From Copromyces sp. CBS 386.78 (lineage: Eukaryota > Ascomycota > Sordariomycetes > Sordariales > Sordariaceae), in assembly GCA_030685235.1 (NCBI GenBank), contig MU839094.1, positions 310,001-374,000 on the forward strand: a stretch of 64,000 bases of DNA, written 5' to 3'. The position numbers and the translations under genes were made by a program. The notes below the pieces were generated by a model, which worked only from the letters and a program-made list of their open reading frames with translations, made no database searches and had not been told where the DNA came from. Shown in pieces: positions 12,501-25,017 of this stretch (position 1 is the first letter of the stretch; the number at the start of each line of letters is the position of its first letter).

Positions 12501-13761
12501 GAGTGCTTCTTCTTCTTTTCTGCGTCCTTCCTCGAGTCGTAAAATTTGATTTGGCCCTTTAATACAGGACCGTGAGAGCGATCATACGGAGAGCGCTTTT
12601 TGAACTCCTTCTGGGCCTTTTGGACTTCTTTCTCGCTTGGAGGCTCGATGACACACCAGCAGCGCCTCCAGGGGACGCCAGCTCCAAATCTGACCCGCAC
12701 CCATTCTTGGATGGGTGCTTTCGCTCGTTCCATGATGACGCCGATGTTGTTAAGAGATTTGCCCTTTCCAGCAATCAGGGCCCCCGTATAAGCTTCCTGG
12801 AGGGTCGAGTGCTCAAAGATGGCCAACCGTATGCCGGACGTCCATTGGATCAAGGAATGATGCGAGTTGAAATGAAGCAAGTATCGGTTTCTCCCAGCAG
12901 TGCTGATGCTCAGGATGTTCTGGAGGGGCTCTTCGTCACTTGATCTCGTCGGAAGTGACTCGATCTATATGCTTGGTTAGAATGACAGTACGGGCCGGGG
13001 CGCATCAGCAAAACTCTACGTACCATTTTGATGGAAGCGTCTGTGAGGTTGATGAACTTGGGGAGGACTTCGCCGTCTTCTCCGGCGGCATCAAGCTCGG
13101 CAGCATCCCAAAGAGAGAGGACTGTGCCCACCAACTGGGCAAAGCACTCTGTCCATGTTCGGTCCGGGTTCGGTCTCCCCTCTGATTGGGGTTAGCTGGA
13201 ATCAGATAGAGTATGGAGCGAAGGTGAAGAAGACGCACTTATATCCTGGTCATCCAACTTCAGAAAGTATCCCTCCTGATACAACTTGTTCGCATGACTG
13301 CTGAGCAAAGCAAAGATGGGCTGGAGCTCCGGAATGATTTCTTCGTTGCTTTCCATGAGGGGCCGCTGTGAGGGCAATACCATAGACAAGGGTCGTGAAT
13401 TGCTCCGTTGTCTCCCCGTAGGACTTTGTGTGAATGGGTCGTTAACAGGCGTGGTAGAGCTGACGACGGCAGGCTCTAGTCCTCTATCAAACGCAGGCGA
13501 CGGTCTATCTGGTGAGGGCTCGCTCGAGTCTCGAAGTTGAGGTGGTGATGGAGCGGGAGTTGGGAGAGAAACGGTCGGGAAATCCGGTTTGGGGTCAGGG
13601 TCGTCACGGACACGGAGATCGTTAGGGGGTGAGGGTGCAGGTGTCGGGGTCTTTGAATCCCTGTGGGGTGCCGAGAATTGGGATATAAACGAGAGGACTT
13701 TGTATGACGTGCCAGTAGTCAGCATTAATAACGTACGAGATTTGCACATCCAGACACCCAT
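9527..13761 (-). CDS. CAF120: PH-domain protein, CAF120/SKG3 family
   Basis: Relative of yeast Caf120 (a CCR4-NOT associated factor) and its paralogue Skg3. Well-supported exons are 13660(or further 5')-13239, 13181-13024 and 12964-9527. Exon 1 carries ELQPIFALLSSHANKLYQEG and FLKLDDQD; exon 2 GRPNPDRTWTECFAQLVGT and NLTDASIKM; exon 3 ESLPTRSSDEEP, RYLLHFNSHHSLIQW, then a PH-like region from about 12720 to 12200 (EWVRVRFGAGVPWRRCWCVI onward) and YGYLELLDVSGL. The remaining roughly 800 residues are Ser/Pro/Gln-rich and look disordered, with repeated PASRGPAELL/PPSRGPVAIL words near 10250. The true N-terminus is unresolved: 13761 is the first in-frame ATG, but a CACAG acceptor just upstream of 13660 suggests a further 5' exon. 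Family assignment is firm; the start is not. Confidence 0.82.
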
Positions 13762-15476
13762 GTACAGTTGAGTAATGGCTGGGGAGCGGAAATCAGCCCT
13801 GACGCAAACGCCGTAGGATGTACACAACACAGCGGCGATCCAGCGAGTCCGGGTAATACCTAAGGTAGTGTAGGTAGGGAAAAGAGGGAGGAGTAGCCAA
13901 GTCTAACCCAGTCTACGAAGGTGCCCGGCCCTCTTTACGGGTGACCGGGTTCCAGATTGGCGCTGGCCAACATGGACACATGCCCTCGTGCACTCCCGCT
14001 TCTCATCCACCGCAGGTGCAAGTAGTAGGGGGCCTAACGATGAGACATTTGATGGACGTGTGACCGCTAGGAACGACACGGGCAGCGGTGCCGGAGGCCG
14101 AAGGAGGTGGTAGGTGGTGGTGGGTGTGGTGACGATGGGAATGGCATGGGCATGATGAACACCAGGAGGTCCGGGAGCTGGTGGAGGCCGCAGCAGATGA
14201 AGGGAGAGCAGCTGAGGGGCTGCTGTTGGGGGGGTGCTGAATCAGGACAATTTGGGGAACGTATACACACCTCGATTTCGACCCATCTTGTGGCCTCGGG
14301 ACGAAGCTAGTACTACCTAAGAAAACTTCAGAGTTTGTAGCGGCTGCTCCGGCGTATAATTTTAAAGTTCCGATTGCGATGGTCGTGCGACACGGGCCTC
14401 CAAAGAGTAAGAGTGCAAATGGATATCCTGACCAAAAAAAAATATCCCGGGGTCGTCGTGAAGCCGATTTGGCGAGGAAGGTGATCTGATAATCGCGGTC
14501 GGGAACAACGCTGGCCAGCAAGGACGAGAGGAGCTGGGGATCTCGGGGTAGTTGGGACGCGCGGCCACGAAAATGAAACAAGAGGAAAAACGAAACAGTT
14601 GAAAAAGTCGGGACGGAAGTTGAAGGAGCAGAGGTGGAACGGGATCTCTTTGTTTTGGACTTTTGGCGGCCCTGATTGCTAAAACTCGTATGGATGGATG
14701 CTTTGTGAGCTTCGTATCGAGAAAAAAAAAAAGGCGTGCTGCGCCAAGGGTCCAATATACGGAGAGATTCAGATGCTTGTGGATGGAGGAGGAGGCTCGG
14801 TATTCTTAGGTCATTGATTGTTCTGCTTCCACTGTAACTCCATTGGTAATGTTGGCGGGTGGGGATGCGGGATCGTCGGATGGAGATGGTGCTTGCCCTG
14901 ATTGCGTACGCACTTTAGCTCCCTGCCTGGGCACTTTGTTTGGTGGTGGGGGTGTGTACTCAAGCTGGCACTCCCGTCCCGTCCAGCCCGTCCAGGTCCT
15001 GGTCGCCCTGACCTGACGCCTAGGTGCCTGTCAGCAGCGAGAGGTCTTCCGTCCCACGTTGTCTGTTTCTGCCGCGTGCTCCGTTCTGCTTCTACTTTAC
15101 GGGCTCGTCTCCGAGTTTAGGAGCACCGAGATGGAGAACCCTGGCTCGTGTGTCAGGGTATAAAGCTCAGTGGCGGATACTTTGACAGCTTGATTGCGTA
15201 TCGATTGTCCGCGCTCGAAACTGCAGGACCCGACCGTCCGGGTGTTGACTGTTGAGGCCCTGCTTGCTCCTGTTGCCGCTTTCAGGGTCGCTGCTCGGCC
15301 TCGACTTGGAAACGTCGGCGCTTCGGTCAGTCAGCTCAAGTCAGCGGCATGGACTTTTGTCCAACGTTTGCGTCCGAGTCTCTCTTCCCGACACTGCGTC
15401 CCTGTATGGCTCGATGGAACCATTGACAGTCAGCAAGCAATTCCTCGAATTCGTTCTCTGGCATCTGGTGGATGAT

Positions 15477-15506
<30 letters not shown>
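15477..15506. repeat. (GTC)10 microsatellite
   Basis: Ten uninterrupted GTC units in non-coding sequence, likely length-polymorphic. Confidence 0.95.
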
Positions 15507-15508
<2 letters not shown>

Positions 15509-16472
15509 ATGGCGGCTTGGCGATGCGAAGTGGATAAAGACCAGCCAAGTCTGGCCAGCTCGCTCGCAGCTGGGGTAGGTACGTACCTGGCAGGGAATGC
15601 TTCAGTCGGCGTCAGTGCACCGGAATGGATCCCCTGGGCGATCAGAGTTGATAACAGACACCGACAACTCTTGTTCCTCGACATCTACCGATTTTACTGC
15701 GGTAAACAAGGCTCTTGAATTTTCTGCAAAGGGACGAGAGTCAAGGAGCCCGAGCAGATCGTGCGTGATCCGTCAGCAACCTGAACCTAAAGACAGTCAA
15801 GATTGAGAGGATGCTGCCTTCCTGGAATACAGTGCCTGGCTGCATTCACTCACGAAGCGGAATGGACCGGGGGAGGCCCGGGCAAGAACGAACGGTGCAG
15901 GGACCTGCCTACCTACCTCTACACGGCAGACAACGACCAAAACACCCGCTATCAATCAAACCTCCCGTCTCCAAGGTACACTATACAGCATAACTACACA
16001 TCACTCTCTCAGCAGAGCCGACGAGACCGAATGCGATACGCGTGGACAGGTCGCACATCGGAATCCAGCAGGTTTCCCCCCGTCCAGATTTTGGCGGGAG
16101 CCTCAAGTCTGCTAATCTCGCCAAGTACACCGTCCTGCAAGCCAAGTGATCGGCTCATGCGCCGGTCGGGTCCAAAGACTCGGAACTCTAACAGAAGCCC
16201 AAGTACCGAGAGGTAAACAGACATTTCTGCTTTGTCGTACTTCACTGACATTGTGTACCGGTTATTTGGAAATATGTTCATGACGCGGGATGGTATTTGG
16301 TGTAGAGTTGAACATCGAGGATGAAAGACACGATCAAGACGTTCACAAAAGGTTGTGATATCAGAAACGCCAAAAGTTAAACTTCCGTGTCTGAGGCGCT
16401 TGGCACTTCATCGGTGACGCCGTCAAGACTTGGCGGTTAGACAACGGCTAACCGCCATAAGGAGGATAGACG

Positions 16473-16499
16473 CTTCCAAGCCTTCCAAGCCTTCCAAGC
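16473..16499. repeat. 9-base unit x3 tandem repeat
   Basis: Three perfect consecutive copies of CTTCCAAGC. No coding context could be established. Confidence 0.9.
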
Positions 16500-19400
16500 A
16501 CGGCATCTGTCTGCTCGACTCCAATGATTAACCAGCCCAAGAGACTCGAGAGTGGCTGTGCAACCCTTTTAACATCTATACGCTGGTTGGAGTTCTTGGA
16601 GGTTTCAGCCCGTAGCATGTTTCGCAGGTGATGTGGGCAACAGAAACTAGGTAGGGAGAATACAAGGCTTCGATGAAACAGGTGATGGTTAAGACATGGT
16701 AGGGCTTGATAAGGTACGGTTGCAACACTACGACCTTCTAACGACCAAGTCATGTGTGTGTAAGATAATGATACGATTTTATAACGACGCTTTTTATGGC
16801 TCGATAAGTGCAGGTCTAGGGGCCTCTTCCCGCAGTGACATTCAGTAGTCAACTGATTTTGCTCGCCTACCTTAAATACCATAGAAGCTACCTCCGACCA
16901 GGTTTTCGTGTTGCGAACTTGCGTCACTAGAACAGGCTCGTCTCCAGACGACTACTTCTTAGTCTTGGACCAAACACGTGTGTACGAACCACTACCTATC
17001 AATACTTCTATGCAAAGAAATTCTGTCAAACATCAGTGAGAGGTCATGGTTGAGAGCCTTCCGATACAGGACTTCTGGTTGTTCAGTGATGTGCGAATTC
17101 TCATAGGCTAAAGACAATGTAACCCTGGAAGGGTTGTTAGAGCAAGACCTCTAGTCAACGTCAGTAGGCGTTTCTTAGGCCCAGTTGATGTGTTTTGTTC
17201 GATGACAAAACCCTAATCTCGCTGTGAACATACCGATCAAAATGCCGAGGGTGTATTTCGGTTGATACATTACTAGGTATTCAATGTGTCGGTACTTTGT
17301 CTAGGTACCTACTTAGACAAGTTGGAAGGGTGTCATTCAGAAGTACTTAGGTAACAATTTAACCAGTATAAACTGCCTACATATGACAAAGTCCCCGCAA
17401 AGTGCCCTAGAAGCCCTGGTACGTCATCTATAACTTGATGCTTAAAGCTGCACGCAGAGACAAGATCGATCCCCGAGATATATTTCAGTGACTGATATCC
17501 AGAGAAAAGGCTGGCGCATGACACAATCATCGTTCAATTTGTTCCTTGGTCTGGTCGCGTTTGCTGTCATAGGCTTTAAGGCAAAAGCCATTGGCCAGTC
17601 CTGGCAAGCCATTCATTCATCGTGATGACACTCACGCTGTCCGGATCGGAGACTGAATGACTGAATCCTGTTTTCAGACAGCGGGATATTCAACTAATGA
17701 TTCCAGAAACCATGGCAGATTCAGTTGCCCATGATTCAGTGTACGTGTATCTTCAACCTACCATACGGGACGGGTGATCCGCACATGGTTCACAGAGGTG
17801 CTCTTGCTCGACCACACCACATGCCTGAAGCGGATGAAACCGAGATCTTTGTCCAGTACATACCTACCCGTTAATGACGGGACACTCGGAGTGAGGTAGC
17901 ACCCCAGAGGCTGAAGTGTAGGTACCTTAGGTACCGAATTCGAAAGATCAGGTGTGTTGTGTAACACGAGGCCGGAGGTTACTTTTGTGATCTCGAACTT
18001 TTCGTTGACATTGAAGGCTCGATCGAGCCGTGTTCACCTGCAGTGTCACAACCGATCAGACTTGGGATTGCCCAATACATATACAAGGCTTGTAAGAACC
18101 CAATCGCAACTCTCTTCGGGCAGTTATGACGCTGCTCAAAACCTTATTCTACGAGATTCGAGTCTTCAAAACTCGATCAAGACCACTTGACTTGCTTGGG
18201 ACGAGCTACCCCAACCAAGGCTTATGGCTTTGGAGCATCACACAACGGAGCGAGAGTTGATCGTAAGAAGCTAGGCAGGTAGTGAGTACATTACAATACT
18301 GGTTTGATTGTTAGTTTTGTTCTTCGGCCATGGGTTGAACAGGGGAGAATTGGAGCTCTCATTGGCCTTTTCTTGGCTTTTGTTCGAAGCAACTGACAAT
18401 GACCAGGGTTGAAAACGCCACAGAAGCCTCTTTTTTGTCTCTCTCCGTCTGTTCTTATGCCTCTCTTCGTCTCATTCAAGGCCCTTAGGACTGGAAGATA
18501 TAAGACCGCAGGCCCTTACAGTACCTTTCCGACTCGAAGCCTGAATGCTTTTCCACTCTCAGTGGCTCGAAGGGTGGAATTGGGCGTTTTTTGTGCCAAA
18601 CTAACATACCAGGGTTAGATTGTACAGTAAGTGAAATGCGGTCACAAGATCGGATGTGTTCTCACGGTAAGATCAAGACTACTGTGATGTATTAATACAA
18701 GACCAATACTCACAGGACACGGCTTGGGGGCACCGTTTGTCCAATAAATAATGCGGTTTCACTCACTCGACATACCAAGCTCTCTGGGCGGCAGTGAAAG
18801 GAAAATAGCAAACGGTTCTTAATCCTTTGATTCGTTCATAAGAAGCTTCCTGGGGTTAAACTCCCTACCAAATTGACGTGGCGCAAAACAAACATCCAGG
18901 CTTTCGCTCGTCGGCATCCAAGGACTGTTGAGATGAGATTCTGCACTTGCAGGGCCTGTCTGCTCCCGCCGAAGGCCATGAGCCTGTTGGCAGGGAGGCC
19001 ATCGATGGTTTTTCCTTCGAAAATGGGCGTAAGGTGTTTGACCGAGGCCCAGGATCCGTCACTAGTGACAAGCCGAATCATAGCCACAGGACTGATGGCA
19101 GTGTACCAACGCTTTCTTCCATGAACTATAACCAGATCCACAACCTCAAGACTCGGAGGCCATTTTTCGGTGAAAAGGCCATGGGCGGTGTATTCACGTA
19201 TGGATGACTCAGCTTCCCATGGGAGAGGCGGGCAACGGCGATCGCCTTCTTTTTTTCGTGCCGAAGCAGAGGTCAAGCATGCAGTTAAGCAAGGGATGAT
19301 GGTGACCTTTGTGCTAGTCCCAATATGGTGTTTCGTCCTCTGCCGACTCTTCACTGACTGATCACCATTGGGGAGCAAATTGCCCACGAAAGCGTGATGA

Positions 19401-19703
19401 AATGCACATGACTAGCTCAATATCCAGTAAGTAGTCTGGTAAGTAATGTCAAAGGAAGCAATAGGTGGCTTTGCGTGCTGTTTGCTCGGTGGTTCTCAAG
19501 GGAGGGCTTACATAGAAGAAGGTTTCGGGGGCTGGTCAAAATCTCTGGCTTGTCATGTCCGAATAGTGGTCAGCGGGCAAAAAGTGAGACGGGCGGAATG
19601 CTGATGTCTGGACCAAATGAACAAGCGCGTGCGGCACGTCCACATGGCCGATTCTCACGGGACTAACGTTGCAATCGACTTTGCGGTTCCTTTGTTGAAC
19701 TAT

Positions 19704-19727
19704 AAAAAAAAAAAAAAAAAAAAAAAA
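19704..19727. repeat. A24 homopolymer
   Basis: A run of 24 adenines in non-coding sequence. It could be a nucleosome-excluding tract, or the tail of an old retroposed copy; nothing recognisable precedes it. Confidence 0.9.
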
Positions 19728-21179
19728 GAGTTGATTATATCGAGTCACTGTGATAGGTCTCGAGAACCCCCTCGAGGCTCGTTCTCCTCAGCAGATCCCC
19801 TCTCTGCTTCCTTTCTTTTTCCCCGAGGTACTTAGCATTTCTCAACTACTGCGTGCCCTTCTTGCCCTCTTCCCCGCCCTCTCTATGGTGGCGGGCCAAG
19901 CAGGCAATTGTCACTGTGTGTTTCTAGTCAGAACCTCAACCCCGGGCAGCAAACGAGTCGATGCGGGCGTTATTACTGGCGGCTTTATTCTCCCAAATTA
20001 TAGGCTCTCAAGGGTTTCCGTTTGTTTTTTTAAGATGGTGTGTCTATCAGGTTCGAATGCGTGTATCTCTTTGTGACTTTTGGATTTTGGGAGGGTTGAG
20101 GGCGTGACGAGGTAGGATCTCACATAGTATACGCAGGTGTTGAAAGTGTTTGTTCACCGCGTTGGCCGGGGCGTGAACCGGCGTGACTCCGTCCGAGTTC
20201 CGTGTCGCTCCCCGCCCGTCCTACAATCTGTAAGTGGACCCGAACGTAGGTAAGGTACCTCTATTCTACAATATACCTTAGGTACGCTAGTAGGTACATT
20301 TCCCGCTGCGCGCCGTACACTTTTTGTCATCAACGCGTCCATCTTATCACGCACTTTCCCTTGCACCGCACTGCACCGCATTCCCGTCACTTTGTGAACC
20401 TCGCTGCGCTGCACTGCACTGCACGACGCACGACGCATATGCGATTATTGTACACTTCACGTTTGCGCTAGAGTCAATATTGCACCACATCCGGTATAAT
20501 TTTTTGTATTGTCGCATGCCTTACTTAGTACGCTTGCCCACCCAGCAACCGTTGTCACGACTGGCTCTTTCTTTTCTCCTCAATTTCTTTCCTTCTCTTA
20601 GACGCGCCCAGTCAGAAAGCCGTTTCGCCAAAGCATTGTCCTTACCATTGCCCGTGGAAAGCCGTCCGCGTTACTGCCCGCATCACCCGACGCCCTCGAC
20701 GGTCCCGCGGCGAAAGCACACTGGGAGAACCGAAACTTTACCCACGCCCAGTACCTAGTCTAGCCCGTTCCCAAACATTCCGGGTTCCCTCGACCTGCCC
20801 CGATCCTTCGCATTTTTCACACTTTACGACTTTCGCGACCCCGCTGCACAGCTTCTCGATCGGAAACACCCCTCTACCTCTGCTCTCCACAAGACATCAC
20901 TCCAGCTTTCCAGCCACTTGCGCTCTCCACGATCGTCGAAGAAACACAACAACCACGCTACTTTCACGCAGTGGTATCGAATATATGCCTTCACCATAGC
21001 GGCGACCGTCTTCCCAATACAAACCCGCGACTGAGCTTTCCCTCTCTTCCAACATTCCCATCGGCCCAGGGCCTTTTGCCGAATTGTTGGCAACCAGCTG
21101 GGTTGTCCACCACGCTCGAGTGTGCCGGGACATTGGCCTTGAATACGGATGCCTTGGATGCTTCCCCAAAGCTGCCATT

Positions 21180-24100
21180 ATGGACGAAATTTCAGACTCC
21201 CAGCTGGATGCTACCCAAGGTGGGCTTCTTCCCATGTGCCCTCTAGTATGTCTGACGCTGTATCTCCTTGAACTAACCATTGGGACTTGTTCTGGCAGCC
21301 ACGCAAGAGATTCTCGACCCTCGCCGGTACGGGGAGCAATACTCGGGCTTTTCTGACGAGGACCTAGCTGATATAATATGCATCCTCATCCCGTACACCG
21401 CTGGCGCAAGGAAAGTGGTGGCCGATGCCTCCCCCGAATTCGTCATGGAGCAGAATGATACAAACCGAATCCACATGGACTTCGGCACCGACGACAAACA
21501 CACGTTCAAGCTTGCGCCTACAAACACCTCGAAACATCATCTCGCCTTCCGATTCTCGTCTAAGCTCAAACAACCGCTCGAAGGCTTTTGTTTTGGACGG
21601 AGTATCGCAAAGTGTGATGTCACCGTCGACAATGAGGTTAATTGTGTCAGCAAACAGCACTTCAAAATATACTTCAACCAACATGGCACTCTGATGATTG
21701 AAGACTTATCATTGATGGGCACGGTTGTGAACGAGAACATGCTCCATTCGGAAAGGGGGGCTAAGGGAGCAAAGCAATATCCTAAAAGGTGGACACTGGG
21801 GAGCGGATCGGTGATCAGGATTCTCAGTGTCCCGGCAGAGGCGAGTGAAGCGGAAAAGTCACAAAAAGACATTGTCTTCCTGGTTAGGGTTCCAATCCGT
21901 GATGGCAGACACGCTGAGGCCTACAACGAAAACTTGATCAGATACTTGCAACGAACGGAGGTGGATGTGAACAAGACGATCGTGCCTGGACCAGGGGGGC
22001 GGGTAAGGCAATGTCCAAATCCGACTTTCGGTGCATTTTCTGACACTACACAATACAGGTTGATATTTTCAGAGACTCTCCGCAGAAACCCGCAGTCCGC
22101 GCCCCTGTGATTGCCATGCGTCAGCTGTCGCCATCATCCATGTTTGGGTCTAGCGGCGTGAGGACTTGGAAGGCGTCCGATAAGTACAACTTTGTAGACA
22201 AAATCGGGCAGGGTGCCTTCGCTACGGTGTATATGATTGCCGACAAGATGAATGGACGTCCGTATGCCGCTAAAGAGCTCGAAAAACGGAGGTTCATGAA
22301 AAATGGTGTACTTGACCAAAAGGTCGAGAATGAGATGAAGATCATGCAAAGTGTATCTCATGTAAGTCGCTATATCGTCCGGATGCTAGAGCTGACACTT
22401 CATTTGCATCAACCCGACTCGACGCGGCTAACGTCCTAATCTACAGCCGAACATTGTGCAGTTCAAGGAGCACCTGAACCCCGATGATCAACACCTTTAT
22501 CTAATCATGGAGTTTGTCGGTGAAGGTGACCTGGCAAAGTATATCGGCAATAACGGTCCCTTTTCCGAGCCAGATACTCAGAAGATAGCGAGCCAGTTGG
22601 TAAACGCTCTTGCATATCTGCATGATAAGAAAATTACTCACCGCGATGTTAAGCCCGACAACATCCTGATTCAATCCCGGTCTCCGCTGGTCGTCAAGCT
22701 CACAGATTTTGGGCTTTCCAAAATGACCGATCACGACGCAACATTCCTTTGGACGTTCTGCGGTACGTTGCTCTACTGTGCGCCCGAGGTTTACGCAGAG
22801 TTTGAACAGTACGACGAATTTGGCCGGCGAAACCTGCGTCACGGCTACCCGCGCCAACCTCGTCGGAGTCAGCGATACGATCATAATGTTGATATCTGGT
22901 CCTTGGGTGGTGTTCTATACTTCGCCTTGACCACCCAGCCACCATTCCCTGCTAGAAATGGTGTCTCCCACGCGGACTTCCTGCACCAGATCATGACAAA
23001 CGCACCCAACTTGACGATGCTTTCACCTAAGTGCACCGATTTCTTGTCGCAAATGTTCCGTCGAAGGCCTGAAAAGAGAGCAACGGCGAAGGACTTGCTG
23101 AATCATGAATGGCTCCTCACCTCTCAAGATCATTCAGATATCGCGCCGTCCTGCTCACAAGATGGCGGAGTAGACGAACTGCTGGAAGCTGAAGCGTCTC
23201 AGCTGAGTCTGACAGACAGACCGGCGGCTACACCAAGAGAAGATGCAGAAGGGGATGTCACCATTCCGAGTGCTGACGACTTGCTTCCACCAGAGCTGAT
23301 CGGTGACGAGGAGCATGTCAGCGATTTCGAGCAGGACAAAGAGAACTATGCCCACAGACCGGCCACCCAAACCGAACGTTTTTTTGGTGAAGTTGGCCGG
23401 TCGGCGCTGGGAAGCCAGGAGATTGTGGTCGCAGAACGCTTGAATCTGCCCGCTACGCCAACAACCGTAGAAACTCCCAAGCAGTTCAGGTCCAAGGTTG
23501 AGATTCCGGACAGTCAGGCCAACTCTGACGATGAGGAAGAAGAGACTCCGAAGCAAAACCATCCACACATGCAGGAGTCACAGCCGCTTCTGGATGGTTT
23601 ACGTTCTTGTGCCTCGTCCGACGCGAGCAGGTCAGTCGACGTGGTGAACAACGTTACCTGCGAAGGTAATTCGCAAAGCCTGGAGGGTGCTGAGAGCATA
23701 ATGGGCCAACTCAAAATGCGGTCCCGCCATGTTACACCATCGTTTGGGACTGACTCGACTAGGAGCAAACGGAAATCTTGCTTCGCAACAAACACCAATT
23801 CTCGGACGTCAATTGAAAATGAGCCCGCCTCTAAGAAGCGTCGATCTAAGAAGAGGATCAGTTCCATTCTGAACCGGAAGACAGCGCCCATCGAGAACGA
23901 AGATGAGTTACTCGTCGAGATGCCCAAGGTGCCCAAGGTCGAATCCTCCCCACCGGTACCACAGCCAAAGGCAGTGTACTGGGACCACCAGGACCCAGAT
24001 ACATGTCATCTGAACTATCCTGAGATGACAGGGGCTCAATGGAACGCCTTCCGTCAGGCGGCTGAGGACAGGAATGAAAAGTTTGAGCCAGGGAAAAGCC

Positions 24101-25017
24101 CGTTGTGGGCTCTGGCCGAGAAATATTTTCCGCCCATGAGCAAGATCAAGAAAGACCAATCTGATTTATGGGCTTTGGCAAAGGAGAGCGTCATTTTGAC
24201 TGAGATATCTCAACGAAAACCTATGGAACCGTTGGAGGGGGGCGACTTACAATCATCACACGAGTCCATACTACGTGGCATTTCGATCAGACTAAGAAAG
24301 TCAATAGTCACCTGGGGCAGCTCACCAGAGAACACCGAAAGCTATCCCGACGAGCCGAGGATACCGGAATGCGCGTTGAAGATCATGGTCTGGAGGGAAA
24401 AGAATTTTGATCCCTCCAAGAGCCTTGGGCCCTGGATTCCGTACGTGGACGACAATAAGGACTTGTATTTTTACATCGCCACCGAGGCACCCGATGGAAT
24501 CCTTGTCAACGGCAGACACGTAGCTTCGAACGAGCCCAGTGACCAAAAGCGCCCCTGCAAGAATTGGATGAGACTCTACAACGGCGACAGGATTGTCGTC
24601 TATAAGGACCTCAACGACGATGGCACTCTCGACAACAAGATTGAGCTTATCTTCAACTGCAACTGGGGCGGCAGCAGTTTCAGCCGAGACGCTTCTGAAC
24701 ACCACAAAACGCCAGAGCTGGTGAGCGAAGAGGTAGCCACGAAGCTGGGCAAGGTGTGCGTTGACGCCGAGAGGAGAAGCCAGAAGTATCGTCCCGTCGA
24801 CGAGATGTACCCGCAGGATACCGCGGATTCCGACGAGCGAAAGGCACGCATCGGATGGGAAGTAGAGCTGTCGAAAAACTTTCAGCAACAGATTGAAAAG
24901 GCCCAGAAGGAGATGTCGCTGGTGTCCAAGGGAACTTCTTGTCGGTATACCGGAAGCTATTCCTCTTCTAGGGGCTCCTCTTCCGCCTCGCGGCAGTGGC
25001 TCAGCTGTATTATTTGA
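21180..25017 (+). CDS. FHA-domain checkpoint kinase, RAD53/CHK2-like
   Basis: Ser/Thr kinase of the DNA-damage checkpoint type. Exons are 21180-21219, 21299-22002, 22059-22361 and 22447-25017, giving 1205 residues. An N-terminal FHA domain (phosphothreonine binding) shows FCFGRS, SKQHF and DLSLMGTVVN. The kinase domain runs from about residue 295 to 590: IGQGAFATVY (P-loop), YAAKE (catalytic Lys), HRDVKPDN, DFGLSK, CAPEV, DIWSLGG. A basic insert (GRRNLRHGYPRQPRRSQ) lies between the APE and DIWSLG motifs. A long Ser/Glu-rich linker with nuclear-type basic patches (ASKKRRSKKR) follows. Near the C-terminus, GILVNGRHV and LYNGDRIVVY resemble the second half of another FHA domain, which would give the FHA-kinase-FHA order of Rad53. 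It could correspond to either of the RAD53/CHK2 paralogues of filamentous fungi, so no symbol is given. The short first exon MDEISDSQLDATQ is an SQ/TQ-containing start typical of checkpoint targets. Confidence 0.9.

Larger units (their letters stand above)
13762..21179. other. 7.4 kb block without a supportable gene
   Basis: The largest gene-free stretch in the window. The left end is the promoter side of the CAF120-like gene and may hold its missing first exon; the right end is the promoter and leader of the FHA kinase. Longer frames at 14003-14755, 16448-16927 and 18836-19387 (all minus) show no recognisable motif, and the latter two begin at non-ATG codons. Simple repeats: (GTC)10 at 15477-15506, three perfect copies of CTTCCAAGC at 16473-16499, and A24 at 19704-19727. 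Several GGTACCTTAGG-type short palindromes occur (for example 17921-17935 and about 20245-20290). Confidence 0.55.

Noticed and set aside
14003..14755. 250-codon minus-strand frame upstream of the CAF120-like gene
   Set aside because: Low-complexity Ser/His/Pro sequence, no motif; more likely promoter or leader, though it might hide part of the missing first exon.
16448..16927. 159-codon minus-strand frame
   Set aside because: Starts at GTG, ends in a 9-base tandem repeat, shows no recognisable motif or splice support.
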